DNA of 64,000 nt from Sporomusa sphaeroides DSM 2875 (GCF_001941975.2 NZ_CP146991.1:736001-800000); one strand, 5' to 3'; positions 43,199-51,182 are shown, numbered from the stretch's first letter. Numbers and translations are program-made. Notes: generated from the letters alone by a model not told the origin.

Positions 43199-43395
43199 CA
43201 GGTGCCCGCAAGGGCTTAATAGGGAAGACCGGTGTAATGCCGGCGCGGTCCCGCCACTGTAATGGGGAGTGAACCCAAGGTATGCCACTGGGACGAAGGT
43301 CTCGGGAAGGTTTGGGCAAGCTATGAGCCAGAGCCAGGAGAACTGCCTGTCTAAAGATCGCCGTTTTACCCACGAGTGATGGGGAGGAGATTACA
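43199..43395 (+). promoter_or_regulatory. Cobalamin riboswitch 9, upstream of nitrogenase-like operon
   Basis: The aptamer is complete (CCAGGTGCCC, AATAGGGAAGACCGG, GGTCCCGCCACTGTAATG, TATGCCACTGGGACGAAGG, GAGCCAGGAGAACTGCC, ACCCACGAGTGATGGGGAGG). The next gene encodes a NifH-like protein. Confidence 0.95.
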
Positions 43396-43453
43396 GTTGC
43401 ACTAGCTTATTTGGAATGTATTCCAAGTGAGTTGTGTTGCCTTGCTGAATTTG

Positions 43454-43533
43454 CTCCTGGTCATAGACCAGGAGTTTTTATTTGGATTTATGCTGTAGAA
43501 TTCTCCCGGCTGCCATGGCGACCGGGAGTTTCT
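43454..43533 (+). terminator. Tandem intrinsic terminators after riboswitch 9
   Basis: CTCCTGGT/ACCAGGAG with TTTTTA (43454-43479) is followed by CTCCCGG/CCGGGAG with TTTCTT (43503-43533). Confidence 0.83.
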
Positions 43534-43571
43534 TATTTAGTTGCCATTTCTTCTAACTCCTTCATGCTTTT

Positions 43572-43601
43572 GCGGGTCTATTATGACCCGCGCTTTTTTT
43601 T
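43572..43601 (+). terminator. Third terminator, GCGGGTC family copy 3
   Basis: GCGGGTC-TATTAT-GACCCGC followed by GCTTTTTTTT. As with riboswitch 7, it gives three stop signals between aptamer and first gene. Confidence 0.8.
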
Positions 43602-43602
43602 C

Positions 43603-43655
43603 CTAACAGAAAGTATATAACTTTTTTAAAAGCAGGATAAAGGCAACAGCGGCTT
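43603..43655 (+). repeat. Dispersed 50-base element, copy 1
   Basis: CTAACA, an AT-rich stretch, AGGATAAAGG, AAC and GGCTTC recur in the same order and spacing at 61131-61182 before the anti-sigma gene. The similarity is about 70 percent by eye. Its nature is unknown; it could be a shared promoter-proximal element. Confidence 0.4.
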
Positions 43656-43727
43656 CCGCGCCGCCAAAAGCTTGGTGTAAACCGTGTTTTCTTTATGAAT
43701 TGATAAAACAAGGAGCGGATAAGGCAT

Positions 43728-44543
43728 ATGCAAAAAAAGATTGCCTTTTACGGCAAGGGCGGCATCGGCAAGTCGACGACAGCCGCCAATGTATCGGCCG
43801 CACTGGCGGAAATGGGACACAGAGTTTGCCAAATTGGCTGTGATCCCAAAAATGATTCCACCCGCCTTTTATTAGGGAAGGTTTGTTCACAGACGGTATT
43901 GGATATGGTTAAGCAATATGGGGAGGAAGTCAGGACCGAGGACTTGGTACATAGCGGCTTTGGCGGCGTACAGTGTATCGAGGCCGGAGGGCCCGAGCCA
44001 GGAGTAGGCTGCGCCGGACGCGGCATAATTGTGGCATTGGAAAAGCTAAAAGCCTTGCAGGCTTTGCCCGAAGATGCCATTATTCTGTACGATGTACTGG
44101 GAGATGTGGTGTGCGGCGGCTTTGCCGTACCCATACGGGAAGGCTATGCCAGCGATATTTACATTGTATCTTCCGGTGAACTCATGTCACTCTATGCGGC
44201 CAATAATATTGCCAAAGGGGTGGCCCGCTATGCTGCCCGGGGGGCGGTGCGGCTTGGCGGCATTATCGGCAATAGCCGCGGCATTGCTAATGAGCAGGCA
44301 TTGCTTGAGGAATTTGCCAAACGGCTGCATACTTCTTTAGTTGCCTATATTCCCAGGGATCGTACCGTTAATAAAGCGGAAATTCATCGTAAAACAGTCA
44401 TCGAATTTGCGGCAGACTCGCCACAGGCGGCGATTTACCGTCAGTTAGCCGGTTTTATTTGTGAGAATACGGCGCTGAGTGTGCCGACCCCCATGTCCTT
44501 TGCAGAATTAGAGGAGCTGGTGCTTGACTATGGTGATGAATAA
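43728..44543 (+). CDS. NifH/BchL/CfbC-like ATPase iron protein
   Basis: This 271-residue protein is a nitrogenase-type iron protein that hydrolyses ATP to deliver electrons to a NifDK-like partner. It has the P-loop G-K-G-G-I-G-K-S-T (9-17), C-D-P-K-N-D-S-T, the switch I-adjacent cluster cysteine G-C-A-G-R-G (Cys95) and the second cluster cysteine D-V-V-C-G-G-F-A-V-P (Cys129). These hold a [4Fe-4S] cluster between two subunits. It is slightly shorter than NifH. The start at 43728 follows AAGGAG. No nifB, nifE/N or nifV genes are near, so it is not a dinitrogen-fixing set. It overlaps the NifD-like gene by 20 bases. Confidence 0.93.
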   Translation: MQKKIAFYGKGGIGKSTTAANVSAALAEMGHRVCQIGCDPKNDSTRLLLGKVCSQTVLDMVKQYGEEVRTEDLVHSGFGGVQCIEAGGPEPGVGCAGRGIIVALEKLKALQALPEDAIILYDVLGDVVCGGFAVPIREGYASDIYIVSSGELMSLYAANNIAKGVARYAARGAVRLGGIIGNSRGIANEQALLEEFAKRLHTSLVAYIPRDRTVNKAEIHRKTVIEFAADSPQAAIYRQLAGFICENTALSVPTPMSFAELEELVLDYGDE

Positions 44544-45831
44544 ACGGGCGAAAACAGCCCGCAAACGGGGTTACAGCTGTGCGATGCCGGGCGTGTGGCG
44601 CGCCGTTTCCCACAATGAAGGCGCGCTTGTTATTTACCATAGTCCCAAAGCCTGCGGGCATATCGGCCGGGAAATGGATTTGGGAATGCATTTCCGTTCA
44701 CTGGCAAAGCGGCAATTTATGCCGGAGCAGTACTCGGCACCACTGATCATCAGCGGGCTGACGGAAGAGCATTCGATTTTCGGTGGGGCCGGCTTACTCA
44801 GGGAATGTATTGAATATGCAGCCGAAAGGTACAAGCCGGCCTATATTTTGATTGCCAATTCCTGTGTGGCCGGCGTAATTGGTGATGATACGGCTGCGGT
44901 GGCAGGCGAGGCAGAGGCGGCTCTGGGCATACCGGTGATGTCTGTTCCCTGTTATGGTTACCTGGACGGCGACTATTATGCCGGGTTTTATCATGCCGGA
45001 AAAACACTGGCAGAGCGCTTTATGATTGCCCAGCCAAAGGTGGTTAATACGGTAACTCTCTTGGGTGACCGCGGCGGCCCCAATGGCATGGATGTGCAGG
45101 AAATTAAACGTTTGCTGGGCTATTTTAGCCTAAAAGTGTATTGTCATTTTCCGGCATATGCTTCGCTGGAGGATATAAGACGGGTGCCGTTTACCGCACT
45201 GACAGTACCGCTTAGCGGAACAAGACAGTCCAATCCCTGGATGTGCAAGCTGGGGCAGGAACTGGAGGAGATGCTGGGAGTGCCTGCTTTTGACGGGGAT
45301 TATCCGGCAGGCTGGCAGGCGACGGTTTTATGGCTGACGAACTTAGGCCGGTTTCTCAACCGGCAGCAGCAGGCTGAAGCTGCCATTAAGCAGGAGGCGG
45401 AGCGGTTAAACCGGCATATCGCTGAGTATAGCAGCCAGTTGCAGGATAAGCGGATTGTATTGTATCTCGGACGGCCGCTGCTGTATTTTGATCCGGCCTG
45501 GGTACTGGAGTTATTTTCTTTGTATAAGCTGAATTTGGCAGGCATTGTGGTGCTGGATGATGTGTTGAGCAAGGACCAGCAGCTTGATTTATATCAGGAA
45601 CTGAAGCAGCAAACCGGCATACCCTGTTTTTCTCAGGCAGAGGGAAAAGGCATAGTTGAAACAGCAGATATTGTTGTGACCACGCATGAGTTGACTGTAG
45701 CAGCCAGGAAAAAGCAGCTCTTTCTGCCCTTGCTGCCGCTGGCCGGGGTAGGGGGCGTTACTGCCCTGATGACTAAGCTGGTGCGCCTGGCGCAGCGTCA
45801 TGACCGACGGGGAGGAATTATGTATGTGTAA
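44524..45831 (+). CDS. NifD/BchN-like nitrogenase-superfamily subunit
   Basis: This 435-residue protein has the three cluster cysteines of the D-type subunit in the usual context: Y-S-C-A-M-P (Cys19), P-K-A-C-G-H (Cys44) and N-S-C-V-A-G-V-I-G-D-D (Cys114). Beyond these it is too divergent for me to place in a known clade (BchN, CfbD, MarD, or NifD). TTG 44524 is favoured by GAGGAG seven bases upstream; ATGs at 44530 and 44536 are alternatives. It overlaps both neighbours, indicating tight translational coupling. The active-site cofactor or substrate is unknown. Cobalamin riboswitch control points to corrinoid or related tetrapyrrole chemistry. Confidence 0.85.
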   Translation: MTMVMNKRAKTARKRGYSCAMPGVWRAVSHNEGALVIYHSPKACGHIGREMDLGMHFRSLAKRQFMPEQYSAPLIISGLTEEHSIFGGAGLLRECIEYAAERYKPAYILIANSCVAGVIGDDTAAVAGEAEAALGIPVMSVPCYGYLDGDYYAGFYHAGKTLAERFMIAQPKVVNTVTLLGDRGGPNGMDVQEIKRLLGYFSLKVYCHFPAYASLEDIRRVPFTALTVPLSGTRQSNPWMCKLGQELEEMLGVPAFDGDYPAGWQATVLWLTNLGRFLNRQQQAEAAIKQEAERLNRHIAEYSSQLQDKRIVLYLGRPLLYFDPAWVLELFSLYKLNLAGIVVLDDVLSKDQQLDLYQELKQQTGIPCFSQAEGKGIVETADIVVTTHELTVAARKKQLFLPLLPLAGVGGVTALMTKLVRLAQRHDRRGGIMYV

Positions 45832-47119
45832 TAGTCAGTGGTCAGATGCGCGGACTTTGGTGGAAGCCTGCGCGCTCACCGGCGTAGCCGCTTTCTTTGC
45901 CGGTATTCCTGATGCTGTATTGGTGGCCAATGGCCCCATGTGGTGTTATTTTTATGCGCTGCGCTATCTGGAAAGGCAGTGTCCGGCGGTCAGTTCACAA
46001 TTTTACTGCACCCAGGCTGATAATCATGCGGTTGTCTATGGTACTGAGGAATGTTTGCTGGAAACCTTGGCTATCATTCGCCAGCAGGCCCGGCCGTCGG
46101 TTGTATTGATAGAAAATAGCTGCTCTGTCAGCTTGATTGGCGATGATATCGCGGGCATTGCCAGACAGGCGGATTTATCTTGCCCGGTGGTCTGTGTGGA
46201 CAGCGGCGGACTGGCCGGCGGCTTTGCCGCAGGCTACCGCGCTGCTGCGGGAGCGTATCTGGAGCAGCTGCCGCTAAGCCGTCCGGGGGCGATACGGCCC
46301 GGTACTGTCAATCTGCTGGGCTGCACGGTTGGCTACTACAATGCCGATAATGATGTTCAGGAATTGAAACGTATGCTTAAACTGGCAGGCTATGAAGTGC
46401 TGGCTTGTCCGGGAGCAGGCAGCAGCACCCAGGTTATAAGCGGCATGACCGGCGCGTCGCTCAACATTGTTGTCCATGAGGAATTGGGTCTTGACCTGGC
46501 CAAACAGCTTAATGAGCAGTATGGTATGCCTTATGTATCTTTGCCGCCGCCTTATGGTTTGCAGGGGTCGCTGGCCTGGCTGCAAAGCTTGCGGCACTAT
46601 GCGACAGGCGGTGCCGGTGATTTGCGCAAGGTTTGGCAGGAAATCAGCGGCCTGGAGCGGAAAATTCAGGCAAGTACTCTGGAAATGCAGCGGGTCTGGG
46701 GCGATATGTGGTTTGAAAAAACGCTCCTTGCCGCACCGGGTTCTGCGGCTGTAGCCATGGCCGAGGCTGTCCGTACCGAGTGGCTGGATACAGGCCGGCT
46801 GACTGTCATGGCCTATGGTCAAATTCCGGCTTATACTGTGCCGGATTGCATTGATACCCTTATAGAGGCCGGCGGCGACAGTCAGGTCACGGAGCAGCTG
46901 CTGGCAGAGCTGGAGGGTGGATTATTGCTGGCCGGCAGCAATGAAAAGGCCATATTGCAGCAAAAGCTGGTGCCTAATGTGGTTTGCCAGAATATTGCGC
47001 TGCCGGTATATGATGAAGTCATTTTAAGCGACCGGCCATTTATGGGGTTGCAGGGAGCCTGCTATATGCTGGAACGGCTTTGGAATCAGTATATTACTTT
47101 TTGTCAACGGCGTAAGTAA
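45824..47119 (+). CDS. NifK/BchB-like nitrogenase-superfamily subunit
   Basis: This 431-residue protein has the K-type cysteine pattern: V-E-A-C-A-L-T-G (Cys16), P-M-W-C-Y-F (Cys41) and N-S-C-S-V-S-L-I-G-D-D (Cys100), matching NifK cysteines 70, 95 and 153 in context. With three more in the D-like subunit this allows a six-cysteine cluster, as in the nitrogenase P-cluster. Protochlorophyllide reductase (BchNB) instead uses three cysteines and an aspartate. ATG 45824 follows GGGGAGGAA; ATG 45800 would add eight residues. No FeMo-cofactor assembly genes are seen, so substrate may bind directly, as in tetrapyrrole reductases. Confidence 0.83.
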   Translation: MCNSQWSDARTLVEACALTGVAAFFAGIPDAVLVANGPMWCYFYALRYLERQCPAVSSQFYCTQADNHAVVYGTEECLLETLAIIRQQARPSVVLIENSCSVSLIGDDIAGIARQADLSCPVVCVDSGGLAGGFAAGYRAAAGAYLEQLPLSRPGAIRPGTVNLLGCTVGYYNADNDVQELKRMLKLAGYEVLACPGAGSSTQVISGMTGASLNIVVHEELGLDLAKQLNEQYGMPYVSLPPPYGLQGSLAWLQSLRHYATGGAGDLRKVWQEISGLERKIQASTLEMQRVWGDMWFEKTLLAAPGSAAVAMAEAVRTEWLDTGRLTVMAYGQIPAYTVPDCIDTLIEAGGDSQVTEQLLAELEGGLLLAGSNEKAILQQKLVPNVVCQNIALPVYDEVILSDRPFMGLQGACYMLERLWNQYITFCQRRK

Positions 47120-47148
47120 AAATAAACTGTACAAGGAGGGGAAAAAAT

Positions 47149-47346
47149 ATGTTACAATATATTCCTGAAAATTGGCCGTATGATCATGCACATCCCTCTG
47201 AGCAGGAGGATAGGGCAGTCGAGGATAAAGCAGTTCTTTATTTTGTTGTTTTCAAGCAACCGGATGCGGCAAGATACGCAAGCGGGTGTTTTAAAGCCAG
47301 GCAGATGATTGATTTTTGGCAACGGAGAATGAATGTTTATGCATAG
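47149..47346 (+). CDS. Small protein of unknown function in nitrogenase-like operon
   Basis: This 65-residue protein lacks a signal or membrane segment. It has a strong AAGGAGGGG ribosome site and lies between the NifK-like and CobO genes, so it is likely translated. Features are Y-I-P-E-N-W-P-Y-D-H-A-H-P near the start, a central A-V-L-Y-F-V-V-F strand and a C-terminal S-G-C-F-K-A-R-Q-M-I-D-F-W helix with one cysteine. I do not recognise a family. It could be a small accessory subunit of the reductase. Confidence 0.65.
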   Translation: MLQYIPENWPYDHAHPSEQEDRAVEDKAVLYFVVFKQPDAARYASGCFKARQMIDFWQRRMNVYA

Positions 47347-47365
47347 AAAAAGGAGTATTGTCAGT

Positions 47366-47899
47366 ATGGCAGACACTAAAGGCTTAGTTATTGTAAATAC
47401 CGGAAACGGCAAAGGAAAAACAACAGCGGCTTTGGGGCTGGGTATGCGGGCCTGGGGCCAGGGGCTCCGGGTGCTCGTATTACAATTTATTAAAGGCAAT
47501 TGGACCTATGGCGAATTGCAGGCTGCCGAACGAATGGGCGCGGATTTTGTTATCCGCCAAATGGGTGAAGGATTTGTAAGAAATAGTGCCGATGATGAAA
47601 GAGCCGATCATATGCAGGCATCCAAAGAAGCCCTGGAGGATGCCAGACAGGAAATCATGTCCGGAGCGTGGGGGATGATTATCCTGGATGAGATTAACTA
47701 CGCTCTTGGCTATGGGCTGCTTCCGGTGGATGAAGTACTGGAATTGATAGCTGCAAAGCCGGATTATCTGCACCTGGTGCTTACCGGCCGCAGCGCGTGT
47801 AAGGAAATCATTGATAAAGCCGATTTGGTAACCGAAATGGGAGAAATTAAGCACCCATATAAACAGGGAATCAGGGCGCAAAAGGGTATTGAATTTTAA
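47366..47899 (+). CDS. cobO: Cob(I)alamin adenosyltransferase, CobA/CobO/BtuR type
   Basis: This 177-residue enzyme transfers the adenosyl group of ATP to cob(I)alamin or cobinamide to make the coenzyme form. It has the P-loop G-N-G-K-G-K-T-T, the W-G-Q-G-L-R segment, F-I-K-G-N-W, the Walker-B-like I-I-L-D-E-I-N-Y and the conserved L-V-L-T-G-R. ATG 47366 follows AAAAAGGAG and gives the same length as the paralogue at 59394, so the upstream ATG at 47333 is rejected. The two copies are about 80 percent identical by eye. Placement with a nitrogenase-like reductase suggests the reductase product, or its corrinoid substrate, is adenosylated. Confidence 0.95.
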   Translation: MADTKGLVIVNTGNGKGKTTAALGLGMRAWGQGLRVLVLQFIKGNWTYGELQAAERMGADFVIRQMGEGFVRNSADDERADHMQASKEALEDARQEIMSGAWGMIILDEINYALGYGLLPVDEVLELIAAKPDYLHLVLTGRSACKEIIDKADLVTEMGEIKHPYKQGIRAQKGIEF

Positions 47900-47922
47900 C
47901 TGGCTGCCGGGCTGCTGACTTT

Positions 47923-49614
47923 CTACTGCTGCGGTTGTTCAGAATAGCTCCAGCCGCCGGTGCCGTTTAATTTTAATATCTTGCGGTGGTATGACGTTAG
48001 CGTATCCCGGTGGCCAATACTGATTACTGCGGCATCAGGTAGCTTCTCTTTAAGTATCTGGTATATTTCTGCTTCCATGGCAGCGTCAATACAAGCGGTT
48101 GTCTCATCGAGGAAGATCCACTTTGGCCGGTGCAAGATGGCCCGGGCCAGGGAAAGTCGTTGGAGTTCACCCGGTGAAAGGTTTTTTGACCAGTCTGTTT
48201 CGATATCCAGGCGTGGGAGCAGCGCGGCTAATTTGCATATATGCAGTGCCTCTTCCACCTTATTGTCCGTTACGCTGACGTGTTTGTACGGGTATAGTAC
48301 CGCCGCGCGCAGTGAGCCAATCGGGATATAAGGTTTTTGCGGCAGAAACAGGACACTGCTATCCGGCGGGCAGGACATTTGCCCGGAGAAATAGGGCCAG
48401 ACTCCGGCTAATGTTTGTAATAATGTGGTTTTGCCACAGCCCGAAGGACCGGTAATCAGCAGGCTTTCACCGCTAGGGAGCGCTAAGGTAAGCTTGTTCA
48501 CCAGGATATGGCCGGCAGGAGAAAATACGGAAAGTTCTTTGGTTATGAGTGTATCCGGATTGTAAAAGAAAGTGTTTGATGCCAGGTGCTGTGACTGGAT
48601 AAGCCGGAGCTGGGTGCAAAACTCCCGCAGACGGTTAGTTACAGCCTGCCATTGAGCGATTTTCCCAAAGCTTTCAATAATATAGGCGAGCGCGGAATGA
48701 ACATACCAATAAGCCCCCGATATTTCGAATAATTGTCCAAGCTGCAGCTCGTCATTGAAATATTTGGGAGACGCGATCAAAAAGGCAAATACGGTAGACA
48801 ACTGTGTATAGGCTGAGGATATCCAGGTAATGTCCCTGGTGGTTTTAATTATTGCAAGCTGGGTAATTACAATATTTGAAAACCATTTTAATAAGTTGTG
48901 CTTTTCCCAGGTATCTCCTTTGCATAATACAACACCTTCGGCATATTCCTTCAGCCTGATTAAGCTGTAGCGGAAGTTGGCTTCATTGCTTTGCTGAAGG
49001 TTATTTTGCAGCATAAGAGGACGCCCTATCTTTATGGTTACCCAGGTGCCGAAAGCGGAATACAGGAGGGCGGACCAGACCAGGTAGCCGGGAATTATAA
49101 CTTCGGTTGTCAATAAGGAGACCCGGATTTCCCCTGATAACCGCCAAAGGACAACTGAAAATACGATAAGCGTTATCAAATGACGCAGCAGCCCCACGGC
49201 CAAGTCCAGTGAATGGGTAACAAACAGCTGAATGTCCTCGCCGATACGCTGGTCCGGATTATCGATAGCCTTGACAAGAAATTTCATATGAAAATAGTTC
49301 TGTTTGTGCAGCCACAGTGTGATATATTTATTCGTTAACCACTGGCGCCACCGCAGCTGCAGCAGCATTTTGACATGTGTCTGCCAGCCTGAGGCTGCGA
49401 CGAGAATGGAACAAATCAGAGCAAATTGAACTAAGGAATGATAAAAACCGGCGAGGTTATGCTGCTGCAGGTGATTGTAGAAGCCTACCTGCCAATTATT
49501 AAGCTGCATATGGAGCAGTACCAGCAAACCGGTGCAAAGGATGAGAAGCAGGGTTAATATCCAGGCTTTGGGAGCAGCTTTCGACAACCAATAGGACAGT
49601 GCCATTCTTACCAA
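47923..49614 (-). CDS. SbmA/BacA/Rv1819c-like ABC transporter (fused permease-ATPase)
   Basis: This protein of about 563 residues has an N-terminal membrane domain (about 1-330) with the N-P-D-Q-R-I-G-E-D motif of the SbmA/peroxisomal-ABC type and a C-terminal ATPase: Walker A G-P-S-G-C-G-K-T-T, signature L-S-P-G-E-L-Q-R, Walker B W-I-F-L-D-E-T-T. Relatives such as Rv1819c import vitamin B12 and hydrophilic peptides. TTG 49614 (ATG 49605 nine bases on) follows GAGGAG on the minus strand. Longer translations run antisense through riboswitch 10 and are rejected. It is the only minus-strand gene in the cobalamin region besides merR, and has no riboswitch of its own. Confidence 0.85.
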   Translation of the reverse strand: MVRMALSYWLSKAAPKAWILTLLLILCTGLLVLLHMQLNNWQVGFYNHLQQHNLAGFYHSLVQFALICSILVAASGWQTHVKMLLQLRWRQWLTNKYITLWLHKQNYFHMKFLVKAIDNPDQRIGEDIQLFVTHSLDLAVGLLRHLITLIVFSVVLWRLSGEIRVSLLTTEVIIPGYLVWSALLYSAFGTWVTIKIGRPLMLQNNLQQSNEANFRYSLIRLKEYAEGVVLCKGDTWEKHNLLKWFSNIVITQLAIIKTTRDITWISSAYTQLSTVFAFLIASPKYFNDELQLGQLFEISGAYWYVHSALAYIIESFGKIAQWQAVTNRLREFCTQLRLIQSQHLASNTFFYNPDTLITKELSVFSPAGHILVNKLTLALPSGESLLITGPSGCGKTTLLQTLAGVWPYFSGQMSCPPDSSVLFLPQKPYIPIGSLRAAVLYPYKHVSVTDNKVEEALHICKLAALLPRLDIETDWSKNLSPGELQRLSLARAILHRPKWIFLDETTACIDAAMEAEIYQILKEKLPDAAVISIGHRDTLTSYHRKILKLNGTGGWSYSEQPQQ

Positions 49615-49700
49615 GTGACCTGCTCCTCTCGCGTGAAGATGGAAGTCAGATATGGCATGTATATGCCATCTTGAGCAGAGATATACAAAATAAGAACAAC

Positions 49701-49729
49701 TTGACACTATTTGGACTGAAGTATATACT
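49701..49729 (+). promoter_or_regulatory. Promoter of riboswitch 10
   Basis: TTGACA (49701-49706), 17 bases, TATACT (49724-49729), a near-consensus sigma-A promoter in the divergent region with the SbmA-like gene. The aptamer starts 27 bases after the -10. Confidence 0.75.
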
Positions 49730-49755
49730 GGAAACAATAAACAGAATATTTGAGG

Positions 49756-49952
49756 TAGGTGCCCAACTGGGCTTAATAGGGAAGACCGGTGAAAAGCCGG
49801 CGCGGTCCCGCCACTGTAACGGGGAGTAAGCTTAAGATATGCCACTGGGATGAGTTTCTGGGAAGGTTTAAGCGAGCTATGATCCGGAGTCAGGAGAACT
49901 GCCTGTCTGACAATCACCGTTTGTTACCCACGAGGGTTTGGGGAGGGGATTA
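49756..49952 (+). promoter_or_regulatory. Cobalamin riboswitch 10, upstream of BtuF-ExbBD-CbiZ-BtuCD operon
   Basis: The aptamer is complete (TAGGTGCCC, AATAGGGAAGACCGG, GGTCCCGCCACTGTAACG, GATATGCCACTGGGATGAG, GTCAGGAGAACTGCC, TTACCCACGAGG...GGGGAGGGG). It controls the longest conventional corrinoid-uptake operon in the window, running to 60933. Confidence 0.95.
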
Positions 49953-49982
49953 CAGTAGGCGTTTTGCGGCGTAGCTGAATTC

Positions 49983-50071
49983 ACTTCTGGTTTTATCGCC
50001 AGAAGTTTTTTATTCTAACTAGTAACCTACTGTTTGTTACTCCCGACTTTTTATACGGTCGGGAGTTTTTC
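49983..50071 (+). terminator. Tandem intrinsic terminators after riboswitch 10
   Basis: ACTTCTGG/CCAGAAGT with TTTTTT (49983-50012) is followed by CTCCCGAC/GTCGGGAG with TTTTTC (50040-50071). The pair matches the layout of riboswitches 6-9 but the stems have compensatory changes, which supports selection on the hairpins. Confidence 0.83.
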
Positions 50072-50154
50072 TGTTTGCAGCTGTTTTTGCTCTGTTTGGC
50101 CGCAATGCTGCTGCATAATGTTTACTTAAGAGACAACCTACAGGAGATGAAACG

Positions 50155-51150
50155 ATGATGTTGGCAACCCTGGCTAAACCGTCATGTCGCCTGAGTATGC
50201 TCGTGGTTTTAGTAGTGCTGCTCTTCTTTACAGGTGGTTGTACGGGAAAAAATAATACAGGTTCGCCGCAAGGCGGCAATGGAAATATAGCCGGTTCCGG
50301 CGGCTATGAAATAGTGGATAGTACCGGCTATGTACTACAGCTTCCGCAAAAACCGCAAAAGATTGTGCCGCTTTCCGTCAGTACCGACGAAATTCTTTTG
50401 GCACTGGTAACCCCGGAGCGTATTGCGGCCCTGACGCATCTTGTGGATGATGCCGGAGTTTCCAATGTTGTGGAAGAGGCCAAAGTTGTTCCCAAGAGAA
50501 TACGTATTCATGCCGAAAGTATTATTGCGCTTCAGCCGGATCTTGTGCTTATGCCGGATTGGCTGCCGCCGGTGCTGAGCCAAACACTCAGGGAGACAGG
50601 TATTCCTGTCTATGTTTATAAAACCGCCGCCAACGTTGACGAGGTTAAGCAATCTATTATCGCGCTTGCCCGGGTTGTCGGTGAAGAACAGGCCGGTGAA
50701 CGGCTGGTGGCTGAGATGGAAACGCAGTTGGCGCAAATTAACGAAAAAACCAGCACGATTCCAGCCGACAAGCGCCCGGTAGTTATCCGGTTTTCCCTGA
50801 TGGGCGATAGTGGCGGTAAAGGGAGTACTTTTGAAGATATTTGCCGCCAGGCGGGGGCAATTGAAGGTGTGGCAGCCGCCGGTTTAAACAATGATGACCT
50901 ATTGTCCAAAGAACAGCTTGTCCGTATTAATCCGGATATCATTCTGCTGCCGGTCTGGGATTATACCGGCAAAACAGACATTCAGAAGTTTGCTGAGGAT
51001 GTGCAAAATGATCCGGCTTTGCAGATCGTGAAAGCCATTCAAAACAAAAAAATGATTGTTGTGCCTGACAGACACCTGACTTCCACCTCACAGTACATTG
51101 TTTACGGCGTGCAGGCTGTAGCCCGGGCCGCCTATCCTCAGCTTTTTTAA
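50155..51150 (+). CDS. Cobalamin ABC transporter substrate-binding lipoprotein (BtuF-like)
   Basis: This 331-residue protein has a lipoprotein signal (lipobox F-T-G-G-C) and the class III binding fold: P-Q-K-I-V-P-L-S-V-S-T-D-E, A-L-Q-P-D-L-V-L-M-P-D-W, the connecting helix and N-P-D-I-I-L-L-P-V-W-D-Y. It is a paralogue of the protein at 33504. BtuC and BtuD homologues lie in the same operon at 57079 and 58119, and CbiZ and CobO support corrinoids as the ligand. It starts at ATG 50155, or ATG 50158, after CAGGAGATG. Confidence 0.9.
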   Translation: MMLATLAKPSCRLSMLVVLVVLLFFTGGCTGKNNTGSPQGGNGNIAGSGGYEIVDSTGYVLQLPQKPQKIVPLSVSTDEILLALVTPERIAALTHLVDDAGVSNVVEEAKVVPKRIRIHAESIIALQPDLVLMPDWLPPVLSQTLRETGIPVYVYKTAANVDEVKQSIIALARVVGEEQAGERLVAEMETQLAQINEKTSTIPADKRPVVIRFSLMGDSGGKGSTFEDICRQAGAIEGVAAAGLNNDDLLSKEQLVRINPDIILLPVWDYTGKTDIQKFAEDVQNDPALQIVKAIQNKKMIVVPDRHLTSTSQYIVYGVQAVARAAYPQLF

Positions 51151-51182
51151 GGTTATTGATAGATACAAACGGGGGGAGAAGA

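Noticed and set aside
43728..47119. True dinitrogen-fixing nitrogenase
   Set aside because: No nifB, nifE/N, nifV or other cofactor genes are present, D and K subunits are short and divergent, and the context is corrinoid uptake.
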